Below are positions 13,103-19,945 of a DNA stretch of 23,929 nucleotides, in pieces. The DNA is taken from assembly GCA_035646815.1 (NCBI GenBank), contig DASRON010000031.1, positions 1 to 23,929 of the forward strand, given 5' to 3'. This DNA comes from GCA-002784865 sp035646815. GTDB lineage: Bacteria; Patescibacteriota; Microgenomatia; Levybacterales; UBA12049. Position numbers and translations under genes: made by a program. Under the pieces are notes generated by a model. It made no database searches and was not told the origin of the DNA. It saw only the letters and a program-made list of their open reading frames with translations. Every line of letters starts with the position of its first letter. Position 1 is the first letter of the stretch.

Positions 13103-13264
13103 AATTTAACTTAGAAAAGTATCATTTATAGCTGAAAACTCTGACACTGCCTTAAAATAATTCTCGAGTTGTTTATATTCCCGAAACCTAAAATATAAAA
13201 CGGGACAGAAAAAGTTTGGGCTAAGAAAAGAGGTAAACTCAATTCTCTTAGGCACTTTTATCGG

Positions 13265-14692
13265 CTAATAAAATGCTTTAAACAGCTTTCTTACTAGGAT
13301 TAATACTGGAAATATCTCTAATCTTCCCAGTAACATCGCAATTACCAAAACTACTTTTCCCATTACAGGAACAGCCATAAGCTCAATTGTTTGCAACCCT
13401 ACAGTCCCTAAAGCAGAAGTCATTTGAAAAGAGGAGTCAAGCAATCCGTAACCCAGCAAGAGAAAGACAATAGTCCCGATCAGCAAGATCAAGAAATACA
13501 TGGTGACAAAGACAGTGATTACCAATAAATCTTTTTCTTCCATAAACTGCTTGTTTATCTTTAAAGGGATGATCGCGTGCTTTGAAGATGATAATTTTTT
13601 CAGCATCCATGGAACCATCATCAGCAAAGAATAAATCCTGGAAACTTTTATGCCCCCAGCTGTGCTGGCAATACTTCCCCCTATTATCATCCCGATCATG
13701 ATAAGGAGGATAAACAATGGCGGAAGTACTGAGATGTTAGTTATTGAATAACCAGTTGTGGTAAATGCTGAAATCAATTCAAAAAATATCATCCTTGCAT
13801 CTGTAAAGACTATAAATGTTAAACCTATGCTCAGGAGTAAAAAAATAAAAAAGATATTCTTTTCAAGCGAGCTTAAAAAAGATCTGAACTTTCTTCTTAA
13901 TAAATCATTATGAGCTATAAAAGACATTGAGCCTGCCAACATCAATAAACTTAAAATAATTAATTGAAGATTTGTCGCCTGTAAACTATCCGTTACGATA
14001 AATCCTCCTGTTGAGATAGATGTAAAAGATAATGAGATTGATTCAAACAGGCTCATCCCGGTGATGTAAAGTAGGATCACCCCCAAAAGAGTATATCCCC
14101 CATAGATCATCAGTATATTTTTAGTGCTTTTCACTAGACTTGGCTCTATCTTTTCAAATCCTTGTGCTCGATATAAAGCTGAAGTCGTTTCAATCTGCGT
14201 ATCTTCTTTTTGACCGTAGAATTTCAATCTGGAGATTATGAACAGGAATAAGGTGATGATGCCAATCCCTCCGATCCACTGGGTTTCTGCACGCCAAAGC
14301 AGCAAGCTTCGAGGCAGTCCTTCTAAAGAGCTGTAAAGAGTTAGACCCGTCGTGGTAAAACCCGAAACTGATTCAAAAAAAGCATTAAGAAAATTATAAT
14401 GAAACGAGGACAAAAAAGAGATTGCGCTTATCAATGGTAAGATTAAGAATGATAAGCTTACTAAAATCAAAGCATTGGGTAAATTTAACTGGCTTAATGA
14501 AAGCGGCGACCTTTCAGGATTGCGTCTTTTTTCTAACCACAGCAGAATAAGACCTAACAATAATGAAATGGCAGTAGTCAATATAAAACTGGTGATAGGC
14601 TCACCATAGATTATGGCTGCAATGATAGGTATAATCCTAAACAATGCTGAAATGATCAAGATATATCCCAAGTAAAGTATCAAGATATTCAT
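13265..14692 (-). CDS. trkH: Trk/Ktr-type potassium uptake channel subunit
   Basis: Membrane pore of a low-affinity K+ uptake system, 475 residues. It shows the four-fold pore-loop repeat of the TrkH/KtrB family: SGFTTTG (110-116), STGGF (227-231), SAFTTTGY (308-315) and SALGTVG (426-432). It also has the long hydrophobic helices between the loops and the late motif GRLEIFPVLIL (456-466). The start overlaps the stop of the upstream RCK gene by 4 nt (ATGA), so the two are translationally coupled. Codons are somewhat richer in C/G than in nearby genes. Confidence 0.93.
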   Translation of the reverse strand: MNILILYLGYILIISALFRIIPIIAAIIYGEPITSFILTTAISLLLGLILLWLEKRRNPERSPLSLSQLNLPNALILVSLSFLILPLISAISFLSSFHYNFLNAFFESVSGFTTTGLTLYSSLEGLPRSLLLWRAETQWIGGIGIITLFLFIISRLKFYGQKEDTQIETTSALYRAQGFEKIEPSLVKSTKNILMIYGGYTLLGVILLYITGMSLFESISLSFTSISTGGFIVTDSLQATNLQLIILSLLMLAGSMSFIAHNDLLRRKFRSFLSSLEKNIFFIFLLLSIGLTFIVFTDARMIFFELISAFTTTGYSITNISVLPPLFILLIMIGMIIGGSIASTAGGIKVSRIYSLLMMVPWMLKKLSSSKHAIIPLKINKQFMEEKDLLVITVFVTMYFLILLIGTIVFLLLGYGLLDSSFQMTSALGTVGLQTIELMAVPVMGKVVLVIAMLLGRLEIFPVLILVRKLFKAFY

Positions 14693-15333
14693 TTTTTCTC
14701 GATAAGCTCCAGGACTTCCTTTAGATATTTAGTCTCGATTGCTAAAAGGAGAACATCTTCTTGCTTTAATCTTGTGTCAGCTTCTGGGATGATTATCTTG
14801 TCATCTCGATAGATGGCTGTTATCACCGCATTCTTAATCTCGGCCTCATTATTGATCAGTTTGCTATCTTTAGAGATCAACTGTTGAATTATTTGTACAT
14901 CTCCTTTTCCGAATTGAGCGATTATTTTAGCATCCCCATGAGTCCTTATGACTCTGTTTATATCGCTGGCAATGCTTCCTGCTACAGAAACAACTGAATT
15001 TACTCCTAATCTTTTAAACAATTCTACATTTTCAGGTTTTCTCACCAACGGAATGACTATGGGAACTTTTTCAGATTTTCCTATTTGAGAGACCATCAAG
15101 TTAATAGTATCGTCTCCAGTAGTAACAACTAAAGCGTCTGCTTTGTTGATCTTCGCTTCTTTTAGAATAGAAATATCTGTTCCATCACCATGGATGATTA
15201 AAACATTAGTCTTTTGAGATAACTCTTTAGCAAGTATTTCATCTTTTTCAACAATAGTAATTTCTGCTTCTTTTTCAAAAAGTTTAGCTAAATTCAACCC
15301 TATCTCATTTCCGCCGACAATAATGATATTCAT
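14689..15333 (-). CDS. trkA: Potassium uptake regulatory subunit, single RCK (TrkA/KtrA-like)
   Basis: Cytoplasmic gating subunit that binds NAD(H) or ATP and controls the TrkH pore. At 214 residues it has one RCK_N Rossmann domain (IIIVGGNEIGLNLAKLF near the start, acidic end of strand 2 at IVEKDE, HGDGTD near 50, ADALVVTTGDD near 87) and one RCK_C domain (about 135-214, AIYRDDKIIIPEADTRLKQE then DVLLLAI). E. coli TrkA is a tandem of two such units, so this resembles KtrA or half-TrkA. It is first in a two-gene operon with the pore subunit. Confidence 0.92.
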   Translation of the reverse strand: MNIIIVGGNEIGLNLAKLFEKEAEITIVEKDEILAKELSQKTNVLIIHGDGTDISILKEAKINKADALVVTTGDDTINLMVSQIGKSEKVPIVIPLVRKPENVELFKRLGVNSVVSVAGSIASDINRVIRTHGDAKIIAQFGKGDVQIIQQLISKDSKLINNEAEIKNAVITAIYRDDKIIIPEADTRLKQEDVLLLAIETKYLKEVLELIEKK

Positions 15334-15350
15334 ATTAACACTCTTTTTTA

Positions 15351-15356
15351 ATTATA
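15351..15356 (-). promoter_or_regulatory. -10 box of trkA-trkH
   Basis: TATAAT on the minus strand, 17 nt before the ATG at 15333. The leader is short and contains a weak AGAG; no clear -35. Confidence 0.4.
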
Positions 15357-15405
15357 ATCTTAACTTTATTTATATACTATACAAAATAATTTTAAATATC
15401 AAAAT

Positions 15406-15423
15406 ATACTTATTTTTAAGTAT
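15406..15423. other. AT-rich palindrome between trkA and the tRNA
   Basis: ATACTTA, 4-nt loop, TAAGTAT. On the minus strand it is followed by ATTTT and lies about 60 nt beyond the 3' end of tRNA-Asn, so it could be that tRNA's terminator. The stem is weak (7 bp, almost all A-T). Confidence 0.35.
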
Positions 15424-15482
15424 CAGCAATATTTGAATCCCGGGGGTTAAACACGCCTGAACCTCGGACTACCTATCCCTTC

Positions 15483-15557
15483 TGGCTCCGCGGCCAGGAT
15501 TCGAACCTGGAACCTTGAAATTAACAGTTTCCTGCTCTACCGTTGAGCTACCGCGGA
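15483..15557 (-). tRNA. tRNA-Asn (anticodon GTT)
   Basis: Minus-strand cloverleaf. The acceptor TCCGCGG pairs with CCGCGGA. The D-arm is GCTC-AACGGTA-GAGC, the anticodon loop CTGTTAA carries GTT, and the T-arm is CCAGG-TTCGAAT-CCTGG. The discriminator base is G. CCA is encoded in the gene (15485-15483). There is one mismatch at the outer pair of the anticodon stem. Confidence 0.95.
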
Positions 15558-15567
15558 ATATAGAGGT

Positions 15568-15576
15568 ATTTTATCA
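15568..15576 (-). promoter_or_regulatory. Extended -10 promoter of tRNA-Asn
   Basis: TG-A-TAAAAT on the minus strand (hexamer 15568-15573), 10 nt before the mature 5' end. This predicts a leader of only about 3 nt. Confidence 0.55.
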
Positions 15577-15759
15577 TCTACGGATATATATTTCCAGCCG
15601 TAAAACTTATTAATATTTTTAGAATTTAACCCTTTTATAAATACTTATTAATTTGTATAATAAATAACGGTAATAAACCATTCTTTATTAGAGCAGAGGA
15701 TTAACAGTCAGGTTACCTAACTCTTTTTTCTGTCTTACCTCTTTTAGGTTTTTCCAATT
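15577..15759. other. Intergenic, possible short transcript
   Basis: No coding frame seen. TATAAT at 15656-15661 could start a + strand RNA of about 60 nt ending at the T6 run at 15723-15728, after GGTTACCTAACTC. The stem before the T-run is too short to call a terminator, so this is only a weak small-RNA candidate. Confidence 0.2.
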
Positions 15760-15770
15760 TACAATTTAAG

Positions 15771-15887
15771 ATGACTATAGAAGAAAGAAATTCTTTTTTA
15801 TTTTGGGTGGGAATATCGTTATTTGTTATTGCAGTACTAATTACATTTTTTGTAATTGCTGTTGTTATTTTAAGCATTTTTATATAA
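15771..15887 (+). CDS. 38-residue single-helix membrane peptide
   Basis: MTIEERNSFLFWVGISLFVI begins a charged head followed by one hydrophobic helix that runs to the C-terminus (ILSIFI). A TACAAT box at 15760-15765 lies 5 nt before the ATG, matching the short spacing at other starts here. No family recognised. Small membrane peptides of this shape are often regulators or subunits, but nothing specific supports a role. It is 35 nt upstream of the phosphatase gene, which has its own promoter. Confidence 0.45.
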   Translation: MTIEERNSFLFWVGISLFVIAVLITFFVIAVVILSIFI

Positions 15888-15907
15888 AAAAGGGTATGGA
15901 GTTAATC

Positions 15908-15916
15908 TGTTAAAAT
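15908..15916 (+). promoter_or_regulatory. Extended -10 promoter of the histidine phosphatase gene
   Basis: TG-T-TAAAAT with a 6-nt gap (AATTAA) to the GTG start: leaderless layout. Confidence 0.65.
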
Positions 15917-15922
15917 AATTAA

Positions 15923-16528
15923 GTGACCACTTTTTATTTAATTAGACATGGGCAAAAAGAAGAAGCTTTGGGAAATCCTCCTCTCACAACTTTAGGAAAA
16001 CAGCAAGCAGAAATTACTGCAAAGCATTTAAAAGATAAAGAAATAAAAAAAATTTACGTAAGCCCTAGAAAGAGAACAATCGAAACTGCAACTATTATTG
16101 CCAAGAAGTTAGATCTACAAATAATACCAGATGAAAGGTTAAAGGAAAGAATGATATGGGGTGGTCACACAGAGATATCTTTTGAAGAATTTTTGGCAGA
16201 ATGGGTAAAAACAGATTTAAATAGAAATTTTAAGCCTCGCTTTGGAGATTCTTCAATAGAAACAGGAAAAAGAATGGAATCTTTAATAAATGAAATAAGT
16301 TTGGATACAAAAGACAATGTTTTACTTGTTTCACATGGAGGAGCAATAGCAGATTTTTTAAGAAATAATTTTTCTGATTTCGATCTGCCAATTGTTAAAT
16401 ACAAAAAACATGATGCGATATTTTTAAAGATTTTGGAGTGTTCTGTAACAATAGTTGAGAAAAAAGACGGAAAGTTTTTACTTAAACAGGTAGGATCAAT
16501 AGATCATCTACCTACACCGATGATTTAA
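15923..16528 (+). CDS. Histidine phosphatase superfamily (phosphoglycerate mutase-like) protein
   Basis: 201 residues. The N-terminal RHG motif (LIRHGQKEE, with Arg8-His9-Gly10) carries the phospho-accepting histidine. SPRKRTIETA is the conserved second arginine segment, and VLLVSHGGAIADFLR carries the second catalytic histidine. A single-domain branch 2 phosphatase is the best description; the substrate is not predictable, and a true mutase is less likely given the divergent middle. The GTG start is supported by the -10 box 6 nt upstream and by the short family-typical N-terminus MTTFYLIRHG. Confidence 0.9.
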   Translation: MTTFYLIRHGQKEEALGNPPLTTLGKQQAEITAKHLKDKEIKKIYVSPRKRTIETATIIAKKLDLQIIPDERLKERMIWGGHTEISFEEFLAEWVKTDLNRNFKPRFGDSSIETGKRMESLINEISLDTKDNVLLVSHGGAIADFLRNNFSDFDLPIVKYKKHDAIFLKILECSVTIVEKKDGKFLLKQVGSIDHLPTPMI

Positions 16529-16558
16529 TGCTATCTTCAAGTAAAATATTGACTCCCT

Positions 16559-16567
16559 TGATATAAT
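16559..16567 (+). promoter_or_regulatory. Extended -10 promoter of the broken dehydrogenase gene
   Basis: TG-A-TATAAT (hexamer 16562-16567), 23 nt before the ATG at 16591, with GAGGG in the leader. An intact promoter in front of a damaged gene suggests recent decay. Confidence 0.5.
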
Positions 16568-16590
16568 CAAGCTGAATATAGAGGGTAATT

Positions 16591-17086
16591 ATGAGAAAAC
16601 TTACTTTACTAATTATTTTAATAGTATTCTTTCTAATTCTTTGGTTTTTTTTATCAAAACTTCAAACTTAAAACTTCTGATCCTTTAGTGACAATATCTA
16701 ATATTAAAGAGACAGGATTAAAAGATATTCAGAAAATAAAAATATTAGCTGAGAACTTAGACGTTCCCTAGGCTATTGCTTTTCTTCCTGGTGGAAACTT
16801 GCTTGTAGCTGAACGCATGGGAAAAGTTATTCTTGTTGATAAAAATGGAGAAAAAGAACCTATGATTGTTGCAGAAATAAAGGAAGTGAAAGAAATAGGA
16901 GAGGGAGGGCTTTTAGGTATTACTCTTCATCCTGATTTTTTAAAAAACAAGTATGTTTATCTTTACTATACATATAGTGAATCAGGAATTAATACTCTAA
17001 GTAGAATAGTAAGAATGGTTTATAAGAATGACAAGTTAACCGATCAAGAGATAATTGTTGATAAAATCCCGGGTGCAGATCCCTGA
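16591..17086 (+). pseudogene. PQQ-type glucose/sorbosone dehydrogenase-like protein, broken
   Basis: Three lesions are visible. The N-terminal membrane helix (MRKLTLLIILIVFFLILWFF, from 16591) runs out of frame in a T8 run (16645-16652) and continues in the next frame. At 16769-16771 a TAG stands where the family has Trp (LDVP-stop-AIAFLPGGNLLVAER; the expected motif is LDxPWxIAFLPDG). After IPGADP the homology stops at 17083. The readable middle, with EGGLLGITLHPDFLKNKYVY and LYYTY, is characteristic of the beta-propeller family. Only about the first third of the propeller remains. Confidence 0.8.
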
Positions 17087-17328
17087 AGTGCTTTTTTTAA
17101 AAGATTAGGATTATTTGCTGCATTATGGTAATAAAAACGAGTATCAGGTCGTTCTCTTAAGTCCTTAGAAAAATCAATAAGACCATCAACTTTGTCTTGT
17201 ATCGTTTCACTTAAGAATACAAGAGAAACAGTAGTAGCAGCTGCAAGCAAACCAAATTCTCGCCTTGAGAACTTTGCTCTTGCTATAAAATCAGGATTTG
17301 GGAGAGTCTGTCTTCTCAGCCATTCCAT
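17044..17328 (-). pseudogene. 5' fragment of a Tat-exported protein, cut by a rearrangement
   Basis: A consensus TG-T-TATAAT lies 7 nt before the ATG at 17328. The product begins MEWLRRQTLPNPDFIARAKF, followed by SRREFGLLAAATTVSLVFL, a twin-arginine signal (SRRxFxL plus hydrophobic core). After RFYYHNAANNPNLLKKAL the frame runs into the antisense of the dehydrogenase fragment, giving a meaningless tail QGSAPGILSTIIS. The HNxANxPxLLxxAL pattern could be the start of a glycerophosphodiesterase-like domain, but this is weak. Two convergent genes seem to have lost their 3' parts in one deletion. Confidence 0.6.
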
Positions 17329-17335
17329 TGCGAGT

Positions 17336-17344
17336 ATTATAACA
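17336..17344 (-). promoter_or_regulatory. Extended -10 promoter of the Tat-protein fragment
   Basis: TG-T-TATAAT on the minus strand (hexamer 17336-17341), 7 nt before the ATG: perfect consensus in front of a truncated gene. Confidence 0.55.
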
Positions 17345-17357
17345 AAAAAAATATTTA

Positions 17358-17387
17358 TTGACTTTTAATTCTCTTCTTTGAGATACT
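17358..17387 (+). promoter_or_regulatory. -35/-10 promoter of the small multidrug export gene
   Basis: TTGACT (17358-17363), an 18-nt spacer, GATACT (17382-17387) preceded by TG-A. An 11-nt gap to the ATG gives a leader of about 4 nt. Confidence 0.6.
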
Positions 17388-17398
17388 GAGAAAGCAAA

Positions 17399-17869
17399 AT
17401 GTTAGAAAATAATCTTTTAAAAGTTTTTATCTCAGCAATGCTTCCAATAACTGAATTAAGAGGAGCGCTTCCTCTTGCTCTCTTGCATTACAGAATAGAT
17501 ATCGTAACGGCATATTTTATAACCGTAATAGGGAATATGATTCCAGTTATTTTTATTGTTTTTCTTTTAGATCCCGTTCAAAAGTTTTTATCTTCTCGCA
17601 GCAGACTGTTTCGCTGGTTTTTCCAAAAGTTATTTGAAAGAACAAGATCAAAACACACAAAAAGATTTGAAACAATGGAAGAAATTGCTTTAATTACCTT
17701 TGTGGCAATTCCTCTTCCTATGACAGGTGGATGGAGCGGGGCATTAGCTGCTTTTGTTTTTGGTATTTCCCCTAAAAAATCAATTCCCTTAATTTTCTTA
17801 GGAGTGGCAATAGCAGGCGTAATAGTCTCTATTTTAACGCTAGGTGTGAGATTCATCATTACTGGATAA
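17399..17869 (+). CDS. Putative small multi-drug export family membrane protein
   Basis: 156 residues matching the Sm_multidrug_ex family (COG2426): early motif AMLPITELRGALPLAL, membrane helix at about 38-56 (YFITVIGNMIPVIFIVFLL), basic amphipathic loop RTRSKHTKRFETMEEIALIT, then FVAIPLPMTGGWSGALAAFV and a final helix. The length is typical. The family name is historical; direct evidence for drug export is thin, so the transported substrate should be taken as unknown. Confidence 0.88.
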   Translation: MLENNLLKVFISAMLPITELRGALPLALLHYRIDIVTAYFITVIGNMIPVIFIVFLLDPVQKFLSSRSRLFRWFFQKLFERTRSKHTKRFETMEEIALITFVAIPLPMTGGWSGALAAFVFGISPKKSIPLIFLGVAIAGVIVSILTLGVRFIITG

Positions 17870-17947
17870 ATCTTCTTTTTATTGATATTAAGTGGCATTA
17901 TATTTTTTTTAGAATTTGTGCTGTCAGAATAATGTAAAAGTATTAGG

Positions 17948-17956
17948 TGATAATAT
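17948..17956 (+). promoter_or_regulatory. Extended -10 promoter of the small membrane protein gene
   Basis: TG-A-TAATAT with a 6-nt gap (AAACGT) to the ATG at 17963: leaderless layout. Confidence 0.6.
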
Positions 17957-17962
17957 AAACGT

Positions 17963-18202
17963 ATGAAAAGAAGTAGATTGATTCTAATTGCTTTTTTACA
18001 GGCCTTAGGTATGTCTTTTTATTGTGGTTTAATTGCCTTCCTTATTTGGAATTCAAATCATTGGTTTGTAAAAATTACTGATTTTAGGGGACCACTTCTT
18101 TTCTTAGTTCTTTTTACAACATCTGTTCTAATCTCTGTGTTTATTACACTAGGATATCCTTTTGTTTTGTTTTATCAAAAAAACAGCCCGGTGAAGCATT
18201 AA
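17963..18202 (+). CDS. Small membrane protein, frame interrupted at A7
   Basis: 79 residues in the first frame: two membrane helices (about 5-28 and 43-70), with FLQALGMSFYCGLIAFLIWN and WFVKITDFRGPLLFLVLF, ending YQKNSPVKH. It resembles a common unnamed Patescibacteria family that, as I recall it, continues with a third helix. That third helix is present in the -1 frame (next entry). The break falls on A-AAA-AAC (18178-18184) in exact -1 slippery phase. So the true product is probably about 107 residues, made either from an intact gene with a miscounted homopolymer or by ribosomal frameshifting. Confidence 0.7.
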   Translation: MKRSRLILIAFLQALGMSFYCGLIAFLIWNSNHWFVKITDFRGPLLFLVLFTTSVLISVFITLGYPFVLFYQKNSPVKH

Positions 18203-18273
18203 AGTTAATCATTTATACATCAGGGTTTCTTGCTCTTTTCACTCTTTTTGCATTTCTTCTTTTACTTAAATAA
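18184..18273 (+). other. -1 frame continuation of the small membrane protein
   Basis: Reads QPGEALKLIIYTSGFLALFT, then LFAFLLLLK and TAA at 18271-18273. It provides a third hydrophobic helix preceded by the usual EALKL cytoplasmic link. It has no start codon of its own and makes sense only joined to the upstream frame. Confidence 0.65.
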
Positions 18274-18300
18274 TTTAAATTGTTTTATAAAAATCTTTAT

Positions 18301-18309
18301 TGATATACT
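18301..18309 (+). promoter_or_regulatory. Extended -10 promoter of the VTT-like gene
   Basis: TG-A-TATACT with a 6-nt gap (TAGGTT) to the ATG at 18316: leaderless layout. Confidence 0.65.
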
Positions 18310-18315
18310 TAGGTT

Positions 18316-18885
18316 ATGAACTACTGGAGAAGCTGGCATTTTAAAAATATTACTTTTTTTGTAATAAGTATTATATTTATTTATTTTCTTTCACAAGTTG
18401 AAAGCTTTAAAGTTTTTTTAATTGATCTTGGTGTATTTGGATATTTTGGTGCATTTGTTGCAGGAGTACTTTTTGTTTCAACATTTACAGTTGCAATAGG
18501 AATATTGATTCTTTCGGTTCTTGCTAAAACATTGTCTCCCATAGAGATTGGTTTAATTGCAGGACTTGGAGCAGCTATTGGCGATTTTATGATATTTAGC
18601 TTTGTAAAAAATAATCTTACAAAAGAATTAAGTTATTTATATAGAAAATTGGATAAAGGAAATCATATCAAAGATATTTTTTATTCAAGATATTTTAGTT
18701 GGACATTACCAGTTCTAGGAGCAATCATTATTGCGTCACCTTTTCCAGATGAATTTGGAGTAAGCCTTATGGGAATTTCTAAAATGAAAAATTATAAGTT
18801 CTTTATTACATCTTTTGTTCTTAATAGTATTGGAATATTTTTATTGGTTTTGGCAATTCTTTTGATAGAAGATAAAATCTTATAA
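18316..18885 (+). CDS. VTT/SNARE-associated-like membrane protein
   Basis: 189 residues, about five membrane segments. The middle GLIAGLGAAIGDFMIFSFVK and the late IIASPFPDEFGVSLMGISKM parallel the DedA/VTT signatures (GxxxGDxxxY and PxPxE...G). The spacing and overall length are also compatible with the SNARE-associated fold, though the match is distant. DedA relatives act in lipid scrambling or envelope maintenance; no substrate is implied here. It has its own leaderless promoter and is convergent with the hydrolase gene downstream. Confidence 0.6.
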   Translation: MNYWRSWHFKNITFFVISIIFIYFLSQVESFKVFLIDLGVFGYFGAFVAGVLFVSTFTVAIGILILSVLAKTLSPIEIGLIAGLGAAIGDFMIFSFVKNNLTKELSYLYRKLDKGNHIKDIFYSRYFSWTLPVLGAIIIASPFPDEFGVSLMGISKMKNYKFFITSFVLNSIGIFLLVLAILLIEDKIL

Positions 18886-18910
18886 TTTTTTTTATCAGAT
18901 CTACTTTTAA

Positions 18911-19846
18911 TTATTTTTTGTCAAAGTATTTATAAACATCTTCTGAAAAGCGGGCCATTTTTTCTGCTGTCTGAGCAGGGTTACTGCTGTCAGACATTAT
19001 TACAATAATATAATCTCCATTTTTTGCAAATACTATTCCTGCATCATGTTTTGCTCCTCCCAATTCCCCTGTTTTATGAGCAATAGAAATTTCTTCAGGA
19101 AGATATTTAGGGATTCTATCGTTTAAGGATTGCCTTTTTAAAATTTCCATCATCTGTTTTGAATAATTTTTATTTATTATTTCTCCTTTGTATAATTTTT
19201 CATAAAACATAGAAATGTCCCCTGCTGTAGATTGAGGGGGAGTTCCTATTTCTGAATTATTAAATCCATATTCTTTAAGAAAAGAAGTAAGACTTGCATT
19301 TCGAATTCTTGAAACAAGAAGTAGCGCAGAATAGTTATCAGAAATTACAATCATTTTATTAATTGCATCTTTTACAGTTCTTGTAATGTCTCCTTTTGTT
19401 AATTCTGCTTCTTCACTTGCAATGTTAAATTTTGTGTTAAGATCTTCAATTTTTTCACTTAGCACCTCATTTTCACTTAATTCCTTATTTGATATTTTCT
19501 CAAAAGCAGCAGCCATTGCCCAAAGTTTATATAGACTTGCTGTTTGAAATTTTTTGTTACTATTATAATAGTATTTTTCTCCAGTTTTTAGATCTTTTAC
19601 AACAATCCCATATGTAATGTTTGGATCAAATAATGTTTTTTCTGCAATTTCTTGTAAAGGATTTTCCATAACTTTATTTAATACATTAATGCCTTCTGCA
19701 AGAGGACTTAATGTATTTGTTGTTTTGTCTATTGAAAATATTTTATAGGCAGCAAATATTATAAGCAAGAAGATAATTAAGAAAAAGAATAATATTCTTA
19801 AATTTTTTTTCCTTTTTCTTCTTCTGGATCTTTCTGTTGGTTCCAT
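18911..19846 (-). CDS. Membrane-anchored beta-lactamase-fold serine hydrolase
   Basis: 311 residues: a basic N-terminus (RSRRRKRKKN), one membrane helix (about 17-35), and an extracytoplasmic penicillin-recognising domain. Active-site motifs are S104-L-Y-K107, S169-D-N171 and K258-T-G260, in class A order. The segment between SDN and KTG is short, and the class A omega-loop ExxxN (general base for deacylation) is not evident; GFNNSEIGTPPQSTAGD is found there instead. It may therefore be a peptidoglycan D,D-peptidase or a penicillin-binding rather than a penicillin-hydrolysing protein. It stands alone. Confidence 0.85.
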   Translation of the reverse strand: MEPTERSRRRKRKKNLRILFFFLIIFLLIIFAAYKIFSIDKTTNTLSPLAEGINVLNKVMENPLQEIAEKTLFDPNITYGIVVKDLKTGEKYYYNSNKKFQTASLYKLWAMAAAFEKISNKELSENEVLSEKIEDLNTKFNIASEEAELTKGDITRTVKDAINKMIVISDNYSALLLVSRIRNASLTSFLKEYGFNNSEIGTPPQSTAGDISMFYEKLYKGEIINKNYSKQMMEILKRQSLNDRIPKYLPEEISIAHKTGELGGAKHDAGIVFAKNGDYIIVIMSDSSNPAQTAEKMARFSEDVYKYFDKK

Positions 19847-19861
19847 TTTATAAGCCTAAAT

Positions 19862-19867
19862 ATTATA
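19862..19867 (-). promoter_or_regulatory. -10 box of the serine hydrolase gene
   Basis: TATAAT on the minus strand, 15 nt before the ATG at 19846; a short leader with AGG 9 nt before the start. Confidence 0.4.
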
Positions 19868-19930
19868 TTCTTGATAAAAAATAATAACAAGAAGTGTTTT
19901 CTAAAAAATGTATTAATTTTTCTTTATTTT

Positions 19931-19939
19931 TGTTAGAAT
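19931..19939 (+). promoter_or_regulatory. Extended -10 promoter of the lactate permease gene
   Basis: TG-T-TAGAAT with a 6-nt gap (TTTATA) to the GTG start at 19946: leaderless layout. Confidence 0.65.
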
Positions 19940-19945
19940 TTTATA

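Noticed and set aside
15434..15482. Possible second tRNA or att duplication beside tRNA-Asn
   Set aside because: GC-rich sequence with GGTTCA-like pieces, but no cloverleaf fold and no copy of the tRNA 3' end.
16769..16771. In-frame TAG at a Trp position as evidence of stop-codon recoding
   Set aside because: The same gene has a frameshift and a 3' truncation, and no other gene shows internal stops, so ordinary decay explains it.
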